Assembly (NCBI RefSeq): GCF_005233835.1
Contig: NZ_SZQA01000008.1
Coordinates: forward strand, 1 to 64,000
DNA from: Herbidospora galbida
Lineage (GTDB): Bacteria; Actinomycetota; Actinomycetes; Streptosporangiales; Streptosporangiaceae
Length of the DNA stretch: 64,000 bases
Direction of reading: 5' to 3'
A program made the translations under genes and the position numbers. This document shows positions 37,245 through 45,958 of this stretch, piece by piece; position 1 is the stretch's first letter, and each line of letters starts with the position of its first letter. Under the pieces are notes generated by a model. It was given only the letters and a program-made list of their open reading frames with translations, was not told where the DNA came from and made no database searches.

Positions 37245-38027
37245 ATGAGCACGGCTTTCGACATGACCGCCGGTCAGGTGACGATCGACGGCAGGAAGAT
37301 CCTGCGCGGCGTCGACCTGACCGTCGACGACGGCGAGGTCGTGGCCGTGCTCGGCGCCAACGGCTCCGGTAAGTCGACGCTGGTCCGCGCCCTGCTCGGG
37401 GTCCAGCCGCTCTCCGGCGGCACCACGCTCCTCTACGGCCGCCCGCCCGCCCGCTTCCGGGAGTGGTGGCGGATCGGCTACGTGCCCCAGCGGCTGTCGG
37501 TCGGCGGCGGGGTGCCGGCGACGGTCCGCGAGGTGGTCGCCTCGGGACGCATCGCCCGCCAGCGGCGCGGCCGCTTCACCAGCTCGGCCGACCGCCAGGC
37601 GGTCGCGGCGGCCCTGAACGAGGTCGGCCTCTCTGACCGCGCGGGCGACCCCGTGTCGTCGCTGTCGGGCGGCCAGCAGCAGCGGGTGCTGATCGCCCGG
37701 GCGCTGGCCGGCGAGCCCGACGCGTTCGTCCTCGACGAACCGACGGCCGGCGTCGACGCGGGCAGCCAGCAGATGCTCGCCCAGACCCTGTCCGACCTGG
37801 TCGGACGCGGCAAGACGGTGGTCCTGGTGGCCCACGAGCTGGGCCCGCTCGAACCGCTGGTCAGCAGGGCTGTGGTGCTCAACCAGGGCTGCAAGGTCCA
37901 CGACGGCGCCCCGCCGACGGCCGTCGGCGCCCACGCGCTCCCGGGTCACGACCACGTCCACCCCCACGAGCCCGAGCCCGCCGAGAGCAGCCTCCCGAGC
38001 TGGGTGCTGGCGCAGGAGAAGGCATGA
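37245..38027 (+). CDS. znuC: Zinc ABC transporter ATP-binding protein
   Basis: A 260-residue ABC ATPase powering zinc import. Walker A is GANGSGKST, the signature LSGGQQQR and Walker B AFVLDEPTAG. The C-terminal tail HALPGHDHVHPHEPEP is His-rich and may bind zinc. The ATG at 37245 has GGAAGG upstream; an in-frame GTG at 37227 overlaps the znuA stop but gives a less typical start. The 3' end overlaps znuB by 4 nt. Confidence 0.94.
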   Translation: MSTAFDMTAGQVTIDGRKILRGVDLTVDDGEVVAVLGANGSGKSTLVRALLGVQPLSGGTTLLYGRPPARFREWWRIGYVPQRLSVGGGVPATVREVVASGRIARQRRGRFTSSADRQAVAAALNEVGLSDRAGDPVSSLSGGQQQRVLIARALAGEPDAFVLDEPTAGVDAGSQQMLAQTLSDLVGRGKTVVLVAHELGPLEPLVSRAVVLNQGCKVHDGAPPTAVGAHALPGHDHVHPHEPEPAESSLPSWVLAQEKA

Positions 38028-38854
38028 CCATCCTCGACCTCGACTTCATGCGGTACGCCCTGGTGGCCGCCGTCATGGTCGGCCTCACCGCGCCCGCCGT
38101 CGGCACGTTCATCGTGCAGCGGCGGCTGGCCCTGCTCGGCGACGGCATCGGCCACGTGGCGCTGACGGGGGTGGCGCTCGGCTTCCTCACCGGCACCGCC
38201 CCGGTCGCGACCGCCGTCGTGGTGGCCGCGCTGGGCGCGGTGGCGATCGAGATGGTCCGGGCCCGCGGCAAGACCAGCGGCGACGTCGCGCTGGCCCTGC
38301 TGTTCTACGGCGGCCTGGCCGGCGGCGTGATGATCATCTACCTGACGCCCGGCGAGAGCACCGCGTCCCTGAACTCCTACCTGTTCGGCGCGATCACCAG
38401 CGTCGACTCGACCGACCTGTGGGTCATCGCGGGCCTCGCGGTGACCGTTCTGGCGTTGCTGGCGGTCTTCGGCCGCGAGCTCTTCGTGCTCTGCCAGGAC
38501 GAGGAGGTGGCCAGGGCCAGCGGCCTGCCGGTGAGGTTCCTCGGCCTGCTCATCGCCGTGATCGCGTCGGTGACGGTGGTCGTCGCCATGCGGGCCGTCG
38601 GCCTCCTGCTCGTCAGCGCGCTTATGGTTGTGCCGGTGGCCACCTCACAGCAGCTCACCCGGAGCTTCCGGACCACCATGGCGCTGTCGATGGTCTTCGG
38701 TGTGCTCGCCACCGTGGGCGGTCTGACGTCGTCGTTCTACCTCGACGTCCCTTCGGGGGCGACGATCGTGCTGCTCGCCCTCGCCGGGTTCGCGGTCGCG
38801 CTCGGGATCGGTAGATTCGTGAGGCGGAGCCGTACAGGGGAGTCGACAGCATGA
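38024..38854 (+). CDS. znuB: Zinc ABC transporter permease
   Basis: A 276-residue ABC-3 family permease with about eight hydrophobic helices. The stretch RRLALLGDGIGHVALTGVALG carries the conserved cytoplasmic loop of the family (shown here as GDGIGHVALTGVALG). Its start overlaps znuC by 4 nt and its end overlaps zur by 4 nt, so the operon is fully coupled. It forms the membrane channel for the ZnuA/ZnuC pair. Confidence 0.94.
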   Translation: MTILDLDFMRYALVAAVMVGLTAPAVGTFIVQRRLALLGDGIGHVALTGVALGFLTGTAPVATAVVVAALGAVAIEMVRARGKTSGDVALALLFYGGLAGGVMIIYLTPGESTASLNSYLFGAITSVDSTDLWVIAGLAVTVLALLAVFGRELFVLCQDEEVARASGLPVRFLGLLIAVIASVTVVVAMRAVGLLLVSALMVVPVATSQQLTRSFRTTMALSMVFGVLATVGGLTSSFYLDVPSGATIVLLALAGFAVALGIGRFVRRSRTGESTA

Positions 38855-39228
38855 GCAGAAGCCGCGACGCGGTGCACGAGATCCTTCGGCAGAGCGCCGC
38901 GTTCCGCAGCGCGCAGGACATCTTCACCGAGATGCGCGCCGACGGCTCGAAGATCGGGCTCACCACCATCTACCGCGCCCTCCAGGCCCTCAACGACGAC
39001 GGCCGGGTCGACGTGCTCCGCACCGACGACGGCGAGGCCGTCTACCGCGCCTGCGCCACCTCCGCCCACCACCATCACCTGGTCTGCCGCACCTGCGGCC
39101 TGACGGTCGAGGTCGACGGCCCCGACGTCGAGGTGTGGGCCGACCGGGTCGGCGCCGAGCACGGCTTCACCGCCATCACCCACACCGTCGAGGTGTTCGG
39201 CACCTGCGGGGCGTGCGCGAAGGGTTAG
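38851..39228 (+). CDS. zur: Zinc uptake regulator, Fur family
   Basis: A 125-residue Fur-family repressor. The winged helix (RSAQDIFTEMRADGSKIGLT, TIYRALQAL) is followed by the metal domain with SAHHHHLVCRTCG, giving the His-rich regulatory site and the first CxxC, and CGACAKG, giving the second CxxC structural site. Being last in the zinc importer operon, it is identified as Zur rather than Fur or Nur. It probably represses its own operon through the box upstream of znuA. Confidence 0.93.
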   Translation: MSRSRDAVHEILRQSAAFRSAQDIFTEMRADGSKIGLTTIYRALQALNDDGRVDVLRTDDGEAVYRACATSAHHHHLVCRTCGLTVEVDGPDVEVWADRVGAEHGFTAITHTVEVFGTCGACAKG

Positions 39229-39258
39229 AGTTCCTGGACACGCGACACAGGAGCTGCG

Positions 39259-39783
39259 ATGCCGTTCAGTCACGACATGGTGCACTCTCTGGCCACTGTG
39301 GTCGATCTGGTCAACTCCCCACCCGGTGACCTCGAGGAACTCGGGGCGCTGGTGCTCCGGCGCCAGGTGAGCGGCGTCGAGTTCGTCAACGCCACCGACC
39401 TGGCCGAGGTCCAGACCCTCTCGGCCGCCTTCCACGAGGTCTTCACCTCCCCCGACGAAGACGTGGCGGTCACCCGCCTGAACACCCTCCTCGGCCGCAC
39501 CCGCATCACTCCGAGCCTGACCAGGCACGACGGCTTCGCCCTGCACGTCCACTACTTCGCGCCGGGCGCGTCCCTGGCCGAACACCTGGCGGCCGACTGC
39601 GGCGTGGCCCTGGCCCACGTGCTGGTCGAGGGCGAGTGGGAACGCCTGCGCACCTGCTCGGCCCCCGACTGCGCCAACGTGTTCGTCGACGAGTCACGCA
39701 ACCGGTCGCGGGTCTACTGCGACTCACGCACCTGCGGCAACCGCATGCACGTGGCCGCCTACCGGGCCCGCAGGCGGGCCTAG
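39259..39783 (+). CDS. CGNR zinc finger (ABATE-domain) protein
   Basis: A 174-residue regulator-like protein. The N-terminal ABATE/RuBR-like domain (about 1-120) is followed by a CGNR zinc finger: [20 protein letters not shown], then [20 protein letters not shown]. These proteins are thought to be stress-related transcription factors. The ATG at 39259 has CAGGAG upstream, and a TAGAGT box lies just after the zur stop, giving it a separate promoter. Its stop overlaps the uppS stop in a shared CTAG. Confidence 0.88.
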   Translation: MPFSHDMVHSLATVVDLVNSPPGDLEELGALVLRRQVSGVEFVNATDLAEVQTLSAAFHEVFTSPDEDVAVTRLNTLLGRTRITPSLTRHDGFALHVHYFAPGASLAEHLAADCGVALAHVLVEGEWERLRTCSAPDCANVFVDESRNRSRVYCDSRTCGNRMHVAAYRARRRA

Positions 39784-40550
39784 ACGGGGTTCGGGACCGC
39801 CCCGCCGTAGCGGCGGTCACGGCTGGCGTAGATCTCGCACGCCTGCCACAGGTCCCGCCGGTCGAAGTCGGGCCACAGGCGGTTGAGGAAGACCATCTCC
39901 GCGTACGCCGACTGCCAGAGCAGGAAGTTGCTGGTCCGCTGCTCGCCCGACGACCGGATGAACAGGTCGACGTCGGGGATCTCCGGCTGGTGGAGATAGC
40001 GGGCGAAGGTCTTCTCGTTGACCTTCCCAGGCTTGATCTTGCCGGCCTCGATGTCGGCCGCCAGCTTGAGCGCGGCGTCGACGATCTCGGCCCGCCCGCC
40101 GTAGTTGACGCAGAACTGCAGCGTCAGCGTGGAGTTTCCCCGCGTCATGACCTCGGCGTCGGACAACTCCTGGATGACCGACTTCCACAACCGCCCCGGC
40201 CGCCCCGACCACCGCACCCGGACGCCCATGGCGTTGAGCTCGTCACGGCGACGGCGGATGACGTCACGGTTGAACCCCATCAGGAACCGGACCTCGTCGG
40301 GCGACCGCTTCCAGTTCTCCGTCGAGAAGGCGTAGGCCGAAAGGTAGGGGATGCCCATCTCGATGGCGCCCTCGATGACGTCGAACAGCGACGCCTCCCC
40401 CATCTCGTGCCCCTTGGTGCGCGGCAGGCCGCGCTGCTTGGCCCAGCGGCCGTTGCCGTCCATGACGATCGCGACGTGACGGGGGACCAGGTCCGCGGGC
40501 AGGGCGGGCGGAGTGGCCCCGGAAGGGTGGGGCGTCGGGGGTCGAACCAT
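39780..40550 (-). CDS. uppS: Isoprenyl transferase (polyprenyl diphosphate synthase, cis type)
   Basis: A 256-residue cis-prenyltransferase that makes the C50-C55 lipid carrier diphosphate for cell-wall synthesis. The catalytic region [20 protein letters not shown] (Asp-Gly-Asn-Gly-Arg) and the C-terminal [20 protein letters not shown] are diagnostic. Length is normal. The start ATG at 40550 follows TACGCT by 8 nt. In related actinobacteria uppS directly follows recO; here another gene lies between them. Confidence 0.95.
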   Translation of the reverse strand: MVRPPTPHPSGATPPALPADLVPRHVAIVMDGNGRWAKQRGLPRTKGHEMGEASLFDVIEGAIEMGIPYLSAYAFSTENWKRSPDEVRFLMGFNRDVIRRRRDELNAMGVRVRWSGRPGRLWKSVIQELSDAEVMTRGNSTLTLQFCVNYGGRAEIVDAALKLAADIEAGKIKPGKVNEKTFARYLHQPEIPDVDLFIRSSGEQRTSNFLLWQSAYAEMVFLNRLWPDFDRRDLWQACEIYASRDRRYGGAVPNPV

Positions 40551-40592
40551 GGTCCCTGAGCGTATTCGGTCCCGGACGGTCCTCGTTCCGCC

Positions 40593-42089
40593 TCAGTTGC
40601 GGTTGAACAGTCGCATCAGGCCCGCGATCACGGCGGTGCCCAGGCCCCAGCCGAACTGCCAGTAGGGCTCCTGTTTCAGGTCGGCGACCGGGAGGAGCAG
40701 ATCGAGGGTGTAGACGACCGGCTCGAAGTGGCGTGGCGTCTTCGGGTCGACGGCGATGGGCGGCCACACGGAGAAGATCGTGGCGCCGGTCGCCAGCAGC
40801 GCGGCCAGCCAGATCCCCGCCAGCCAACTGCGATAGCCGAACCCGGGCGTCAGGGTCCTGCGGCGGCGTCGGTGGCGTTCGAGCGCGACCCGGCGGGCGG
40901 CGGCCTCGTCGCCCCGGGCGCGGTACATGGCGCTGAGCTGTTCGAAGGGCTGCGGCGAGAAGCCGCCCGCGTCTCGATCAAGCCATTTCAGCCGATCGCG
41001 GAGGCCGATCTTGCCGTCGTCCTTGATCGCACCGTAGGTACAGCCCTCCAGTCGCACGTCGCGGGGCCACGCGTCGCGGTCGTCCTGGATGACGCCGAAC
41101 GTCGCGCCTTCGAGATTCATCGAGTCGGGCGGTACCGCGAATCTGACCCTCACCGTTCTCACGTCGGCAAACGACAAGTCGACGGACGTGCCTTCGGCGA
41201 AAACCGTCTTGTCAAGGTCGATGTCGCCGCCGACTCGCGAACCCTTCGCGTTGAAGCCGCCGTTCAGGTCGGCACCATGGAAATGCACGTTGCGCCCGAT
41301 CGCGGCGCGGGTGATATTGATGCTCTCATCGGTCGTTCCGGCGATCCGGCCGCGCTGGGCCCCGATTCCTCCGCCGATCTCCGCGTGACGCAGATAGATC
41401 CGCCCGGTCGAGCGGAATCCCCGGTCGATGAATACGCTCTCTCCCACTTTCGCTCGTTCCGCCTGAATCGCCGACACCTTCTCCGGCCGGAAATCCGATC
41501 CCCGCGCGGTGAACAATCCGCCGACGTGCGCACTGATCATGCGGAGCTGGCCGCAGACCAACGAGTCCCGGACGAACAATCCGCCGTCGATTCTGGCCCG
41601 GCTGAGGTAGACCGCCGTCTTCTCGCCGGGGTGCAGATGAACCTTCGACAATCGCAGGTCACCGCCGATCCGGGCGCCCTGCAAATCGATCGCGCCCATT
41701 ACCGCCGAGCCGTCGGTGATCTCGAAGTCTCCCTGTGTGCGCAGGTCAGAGCCGTACAGGACAGCGATTCTGCAGTCGTGAAGGCGAATGGTGACGGCGG
41801 TGGCGTCGGCCAGGTTCACGCCGGATTCGAAGTCGCACCCGGTCATTGCGACGGGCGCGGCGATGGCGCCGGCTTCGAGCACGAGTTCTTCGGTGATCCG
41901 GGCGCCGGTGACGCGTAATGCGGGACGCGCTCCCCGCGGAAGGTCACACGCGCCGAAAAGCACCGCGGCGATGACGTCGGCGCGCACCCGACGGTCGGGA
42001 AGCCGCGTGAGATCGACGGGCGCTCCCACGGGAAATGCGGCGACGATCCTCTGTTCGGCGATGTTCAGATCGGCGGGGAGTAGCTCCAC
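40593..42089 (-). CDS. Predicted beta-helix protein with two C-terminal membrane helices
   Basis: A 498-residue protein of unknown function. Residues about 60-370 are built of short beta-strand repeats (GARIGGDLRLSKVHL, RARIDGGLFVRDSLVCGQLR, RAAIGRNVHFHGADLNGGFN) like a right-handed beta-helix/pentapeptide or bactofilin fold. A charged helical segment (about 390-430) precedes two hydrophobic helices (LAGIWLAALLATGATIFSVW; WQFGWGLGTAVIAGLMRLF). The GTG at 42089 is chosen: TAGATT, including the recO stop TAG, lies 7 nt upstream. A TTG at 42134 would lengthen it by 15 codons and overlap recO. Composition is less GC-rich than its neighbours, and it separates recO from uppS. Confidence 0.75.
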   Translation of the reverse strand: MELLPADLNIAEQRIVAAFPVGAPVDLTRLPDRRVRADVIAAVLFGACDLPRGARPALRVTGARITEELVLEAGAIAAPVAMTGCDFESGVNLADATAVTIRLHDCRIAVLYGSDLRTQGDFEITDGSAVMGAIDLQGARIGGDLRLSKVHLHPGEKTAVYLSRARIDGGLFVRDSLVCGQLRMISAHVGGLFTARGSDFRPEKVSAIQAERAKVGESVFIDRGFRSTGRIYLRHAEIGGGIGAQRGRIAGTTDESINITRAAIGRNVHFHGADLNGGFNAKGSRVGGDIDLDKTVFAEGTSVDLSFADVRTVRVRFAVPPDSMNLEGATFGVIQDDRDAWPRDVRLEGCTYGAIKDDGKIGLRDRLKWLDRDAGGFSPQPFEQLSAMYRARGDEAAARRVALERHRRRRRTLTPGFGYRSWLAGIWLAALLATGATIFSVWPPIAVDPKTPRHFEPVVYTLDLLLPVADLKQEPYWQFGWGLGTAVIAGLMRLFNRN

Positions 42090-42099
42090 CGCCCGCAAT

Positions 42100-42849
42100 C
42101 TAACGGAATTCAGACGGCGCGACGCCGCGTTCAACGTGCTTCAGTGAACGGATTCCGTGTTCCAGGTGCCACTGCAGATAAGCCGCCACCAGCCCGCTGC
42201 ACTCCACCCGGTTCCGCGCCTCCGACGCGTCCGCCGCCTCCCAGTCCCCCCGCAGCAGCGCGATCATCAACGCGATCGTCTCCGCCGCCGGGACCGCCGC
42301 CCCCGAAGGCCGGCAGTTCCCGCACACCACTCCTCCCGCCACGATCGCGAACGCCCGGACCGCCTCCGCGCCGCACCGGGCGCACTCGGAGAGGGCAGGG
42401 GCGTACCCGGCCACCGCCAGGGAGCGCAGGAAGAAGGCGTCCAGGACCAGCCGGGGCTCGTGGGAGCCGTCGACCAGGGTCCGCAGGCCGCCGACCAGCA
42501 GGAGGAACTGGCGGAGCGCGGGTTCCTTCTCCCCCAGGGTCAACCGGTCGGCGGTTTCCAGCATGGCCGTGCCGGCCGTGTAGCGGGGGTAGTCGGAGAC
42601 CAGCGGTTCGCCGTAGGGGCGGATGGTCTCGCACTGGGTGACCATGTCGAGGGAGCGGCCCGTGTGGAACTGGACGTCGACGTGGGTGAAGGGTTCCAGG
42701 CGGGCGCCGAAGCGGGACTTGGTCTTGCGGACGCCCTTGGCGACCGCTCTGACCTTGCCGGTGCGGCGGGTCAGGATCGTGATGATGCGGTCGGCCTCGC
42801 CCAGTTTGTGGGTGCGCAGGACGACGCCCTCGTCACGGTAGAGACTCAC
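42100..42849 (-). CDS. recO: DNA repair protein RecO
   Basis: A 249-residue RecO: N-terminal OB fold (LYRDEGVVLRTHKLGEADRI, then RFGARLEPFTHVDVQFHTG), a helical middle, and a zinc finger (CARCGAEAV and VCGNCRPSG). It loads RecA onto gapped DNA with RecR. The GTG start lies 6 nt after TAGGCT (42861-42856), so the transcript is probably leaderless. The stop TAG appears to form part of the -10 of the next gene. Confidence 0.94.
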   Translation of the reverse strand: MSLYRDEGVVLRTHKLGEADRIITILTRRTGKVRAVAKGVRKTKSRFGARLEPFTHVDVQFHTGRSLDMVTQCETIRPYGEPLVSDYPRYTAGTAMLETADRLTLGEKEPALRQFLLLVGGLRTLVDGSHEPRLVLDAFFLRSLAVAGYAPALSECARCGAEAVRAFAIVAGGVVCGNCRPSGAAVPAAETIALMIALLRGDWEAADASEARNRVECSGLVAAYLQWHLEHGIRSLKHVERGVAPSEFR

Positions 42850-43018
42850 GGCGTCAGCCTACTCGGGGTCACGTTTGGTGAAATTTAGGTAAGTAACCTC
42901 GTGGCGCCGTCTATACGTCCGGTAAACCTGTGGTGCGACGGGTTAACCGAAAGGTCACTAAGCTTTGGCCTCTGCGTGGGTTTCCTCCGCCCGCCGCATG
43001 AACCAGAGAAAGGGTGCC

Positions 43019-44554
43019 ATGACCCGCGTGGTGCTGCTGGGCTCCGAAAACGGAGCGCCCCCGCTGCCGCTCACCGGCCTGCCGGGCTCCCCCATGGCCT
43101 TCCAGCGGCTGATCGACCAGGCCGTGCCTTACGACCCCGAGCCGGTCGTGATCATTCGGCCAGGTCAAGCCGCATATTACCCAGGCGCCCGGACGGTGGA
43201 GAGCGCCGACCGGGCCGGGGACCTCCGGGTGATCGCCGAGGTGGCCGCGGGGCTGGAAGAGGACCTGCTGGTCCTCCCGGCCGATTCGCTGATCCACGAC
43301 GAGCTGATCTACCAGCTCGTGAAGTCCAAGCGGGGCGCCGTCGCGCTGGTCGTCCGTGAAGAGCGCGACCCCGACGCCCCCGAGCCGCCGCCCATCGAGG
43401 AGGCGGTGCCCGAGATCGGGATGAACATCCTGGAAGGGCGTCCCCAGCGGGCCCGCATCAGCAAGACCCGGGTGATCTCGCAGGGCAGCGCCTACCACCA
43501 GGTGACCCGGCCCAACGCGGCGCTCCTCGGGCCGCTGCACCTCAAGGCGAGCCAGGTGGCCAACCTGGCCGAGGCGGCCCGCGACCTGGCCGAGTTCGCC
43601 TCGCTCACCGGGCCCGAAGACGGCGTGACCGAGCTGCTGGTGCTGGGGCTGGTCCGGCGCGGGGTGTCGGTCGGCATCCGGGGCCGCCGTGACCTGTTCT
43701 ACCGGCAGGTGAACGCCGGGAACGCGCACGAGTCGGTCCAGGAGTTCCTGACCTTCGACGAAGACCGGGCCCGGCTCGACAACGCCGTGAAGGGCGCCGA
43801 CGGGTTCTTCACGACCTACTTCGTCAGCACCTACTCGCGGTTCATCGCGCGGTGGGCGGCGCGGCGGGGGCTGACCCCCAACCAGGTCACGCTGATCTCG
43901 ATCGCGCTGGGGCTGCTGGCCGCGGGCGCGTTCGCGACCGGCGGGCGGCCCGGTTATGTCGCCGGCGGCGTGCTGATCTACTTCGCGTTCGTGTTCGACT
44001 GCGTCGACGGGCAGGTCGCCCGGTACGCCCGCAAGTTCGGGGTCCTCGGGGCCTGGCTCGACGCGACGTTCGACCGGTTCAAGGAGTACGCCGTCTTCGT
44101 CGGCCTGGCCGTCGGGGCCACGGTCTCCGGGCAGTTCGGCGACGGCGAGGAGATCTGGACGCTGGCCCTGATCGCGCTGGCGCTCCAGTCGGTCAAGCAC
44201 CTGCTCGACTTCTCCTTCGGCGCGGCCAACCGCCGCAAGCCGCCGAACCCGCTGCCGACGCTCGACCTGGCCGTGGCCGACGACCGGCCGCTGCGCGACG
44301 CCCTCGAGGTGCGCAAGGCCACCAGCGGCGGCACGGTCAAGAACCTGCTGCGCTTGTGGACGAAGGCCGGGAAGTTCCGGACCGTCCACTGGGCCCGCAA
44401 GATGATCGTCTTCCCCATCGGCGAGCGGTTCGCCGCCATCGCCATCGTCACCGCGTTCTTCGACCCCCGAGTCACGTTCCTGGTGCTGATCACCTGGGGC
44501 GGCATCGCGGCCACGTACACCCTGACCGGACGTCTTCTGAGGTCGATGGCATGA
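43019..44554 (+). CDS. CDP-alcohol phosphatidyltransferase with N-terminal nucleotidyltransferase-like domain
   Basis: A 511-residue protein. Residues about 1-250 resemble a sugar-nucleotidyltransferase fold (TRVVLLGSENGAPPLPLTG), without clear catalytic residues. From about 270 comes a membrane CDP-OH phosphatidyltransferase domain with the motif FDCVDGQVARYARKFGVLG continuing WLDATFDRF, the complete DxxDGxxAR-x8-GxxxDxxxD pattern. It probably makes a phosphodiester lipid or polyol from a CDP-activated donor; fused enzymes of this kind make inositol phosphodiesters in other organisms. It overlaps the DUF5941 gene by 4 nt. In many actinobacteria I believe the two parts form one protein, which would make this a split version. 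Confidence 0.85.
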   Translation: MTRVVLLGSENGAPPLPLTGLPGSPMAFQRLIDQAVPYDPEPVVIIRPGQAAYYPGARTVESADRAGDLRVIAEVAAGLEEDLLVLPADSLIHDELIYQLVKSKRGAVALVVREERDPDAPEPPPIEEAVPEIGMNILEGRPQRARISKTRVISQGSAYHQVTRPNAALLGPLHLKASQVANLAEAARDLAEFASLTGPEDGVTELLVLGLVRRGVSVGIRGRRDLFYRQVNAGNAHESVQEFLTFDEDRARLDNAVKGADGFFTTYFVSTYSRFIARWAARRGLTPNQVTLISIALGLLAAGAFATGGRPGYVAGGVLIYFAFVFDCVDGQVARYARKFGVLGAWLDATFDRFKEYAVFVGLAVGATVSGQFGDGEEIWTLALIALALQSVKHLLDFSFGAANRRKPPNPLPTLDLAVADDRPLRDALEVRKATSGGTVKNLLRLWTKAGKFRTVHWARKMIVFPIGERFAAIAIVTAFFDPRVTFLVLITWGGIAATYTLTGRLLRSMA

Positions 44555-45267
44555 TCACGCACCCCCAGCCCGAGCCCGAGGTCGTCGACCCCCACCTGGA
44601 GCGGCAGCGGGTGCAGACCGCGCGCCTGGTGGCCTACCGCGACGACGGTCCGCTGGTCACGCTGCTGAAGCCCCGGCTGGGCCGAGGCCTGCCGCCGGTG
44701 CCGATGGCGCTGGCGGCGCTGCTGGCGATCGTCGCGCTGGCAGTGACCGGGTCGCTGACCGAGGGCCCGATCCTGCTCGCGCCCGCCGTGGTGCTCACCC
44801 TGCTGGTGCTGCCGACCGCCTCGCACAACCATCTGGGGCGGTTCGACTGGCTGACGCCGCCGCTGCTCCGGGCGGCCGAGTTCCTGACGATCATCCTGAT
44901 CGGCCTGGCCGCCGACACCCCCAAGTGGCTGCTGTTCGTGCTGCTCTACATCGTCGGCTACCACACCTACGACACCGTCTACCGGACCCGGCAGAGCATC
45001 TGGCCCCCGGCGTGGATCTTCCAGGCGGGTCTCGGCTGGGAGGTGCGGCTGCTCCTGCTCGGCGCGGGCGCGGCCACCGGCACGCTGACCTGGGTGGCGG
45101 GCGCGCTCACCCTCTACCTGGTGGTGCTGTTCTCGGTCGAGAGCGTCAACAGCTGGGTGCGGCTCGACAAGCAGTCGGCGCTGGCGGTGGCCAACGCCGA
45201 GCAGGACCTCGAGGCGAGCCCCGAGGACGCGGTCGAGGCCGCCACCGGCGACGCCGAGCCCAACTAG
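44551..45267 (+). CDS. DUF5941-type membrane protein
   Basis: A 238-residue integral membrane protein with about five hydrophobic helices. The opening LERQRVQTARLVAYRDDGPL is the DUF5941 type, and the acidic C-terminal tail is cytoplasmic by charge. It is coupled by an ATGA overlap to the CDP-alcohol transferase gene and probably acts with it. Reaction unknown. Its stop shares CTAG with the stop of the convergent hemerythrin gene. Confidence 0.8.
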   Translation: MITHPQPEPEVVDPHLERQRVQTARLVAYRDDGPLVTLLKPRLGRGLPPVPMALAALLAIVALAVTGSLTEGPILLAPAVVLTLLVLPTASHNHLGRFDWLTPPLLRAAEFLTIILIGLAADTPKWLLFVLLYIVGYHTYDTVYRTRQSIWPPAWIFQAGLGWEVRLLLLGAGAATGTLTWVAGALTLYLVVLFSVESVNSWVRLDKQSALAVANAEQDLEASPEDAVEAATGDAEPN

Positions 45268-45920
45268 CCGCGCACCAGCGCCCTGCGCCTGGCGTAGAAG
45301 CGCTTCCCCGCCAGGTTCCACGCGATCTTGGCGGGGACGGGCAGGTTGCCCATGAAGTGGGCGCGTTCCTCGGGGGTGGCGTCCTCCAGGATCGCGCCCA
45401 GCACGATCAGCTGCTGCTTCAGCGAGCCGCCCGACGCCTCCTTGACGCCGCGCTCCCCCATCTCGTTCCACTCGGCGACCGTGATGTGCTCGGTGACCAG
45501 CGGCAGGATGTGCGTCTCCTCCTCCCGCAGGTGCTCGTCGAGGGCCTGGTGGTGGTCGGTGAGCAGGTCGGCGAGGCGGTCGCGCAGCACCGGGTCGGCG
45601 GTGCGCTCGAACTCGGGCAGCAGGTCGCCGATGCGGTGGATGGTGTCGGCGATGTACTCGTGCTGGTGCTCCATCCGGTTGACCAGGTCGGCCTCCAGGG
45701 TGACCCGGGCCAGCAGTTTCGGCCAGAGGAGGTCGTCCTCGCCGGTGTGGTGGGTGTGCAGGCCGTCGGCGTAGCCCCGGTAGTGCTCCGCCATGAGGGC
45801 GGCGCGGGCGACGTCGCCGGCCCTGACCCGGCGGAACAGCTCGGGCATCATCTTCGACTCGCGCCGGAAGACCCGGTGGATCATGACCATCTCTTGGACG
45901 TAAGGGCGTTCGTTCGTCAT
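45264..45920 (-). CDS. Hemerythrin-like domain protein 1
   Basis: A 218-residue protein with a four-helix hemerythrin/HHE domain. Diiron ligands are suggested by MIHRVFRRESKMM, HTHHTGEDDLLWPKL, RMEHQHEYI and LLTDHHQALDEHLREEETHIL. It may bind O2 or NO or store iron. The ATG at 45920 has GGAGCGC upstream; a longer open frame is spurious. A closely related gene lies 38 bp upstream, so this is a tandem duplication. Confidence 0.9.
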   Translation of the reverse strand: MTNERPYVQEMVMIHRVFRRESKMMPELFRRVRAGDVARAALMAEHYRGYADGLHTHHTGEDDLLWPKLLARVTLEADLVNRMEHQHEYIADTIHRIGDLLPEFERTADPVLRDRLADLLTDHHQALDEHLREEETHILPLVTEHITVAEWNEMGERGVKEASGGSLKQQLIVLGAILEDATPEERAHFMGNLPVPAKIAWNLAGKRFYARRRALVRG

Positions 45921-45958
45921 GCGCTCCAGGGTGGGACGGGGTACTTGGAGATGATTGG

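Noticed and set aside
42090-42134. Upstream TTG start and 35-nt overlap of the beta-helix gene with recO
   Set aside because: The GTG at 42089 is 7 nt after a TAGATT box and avoids the overlap, so it is the better start.
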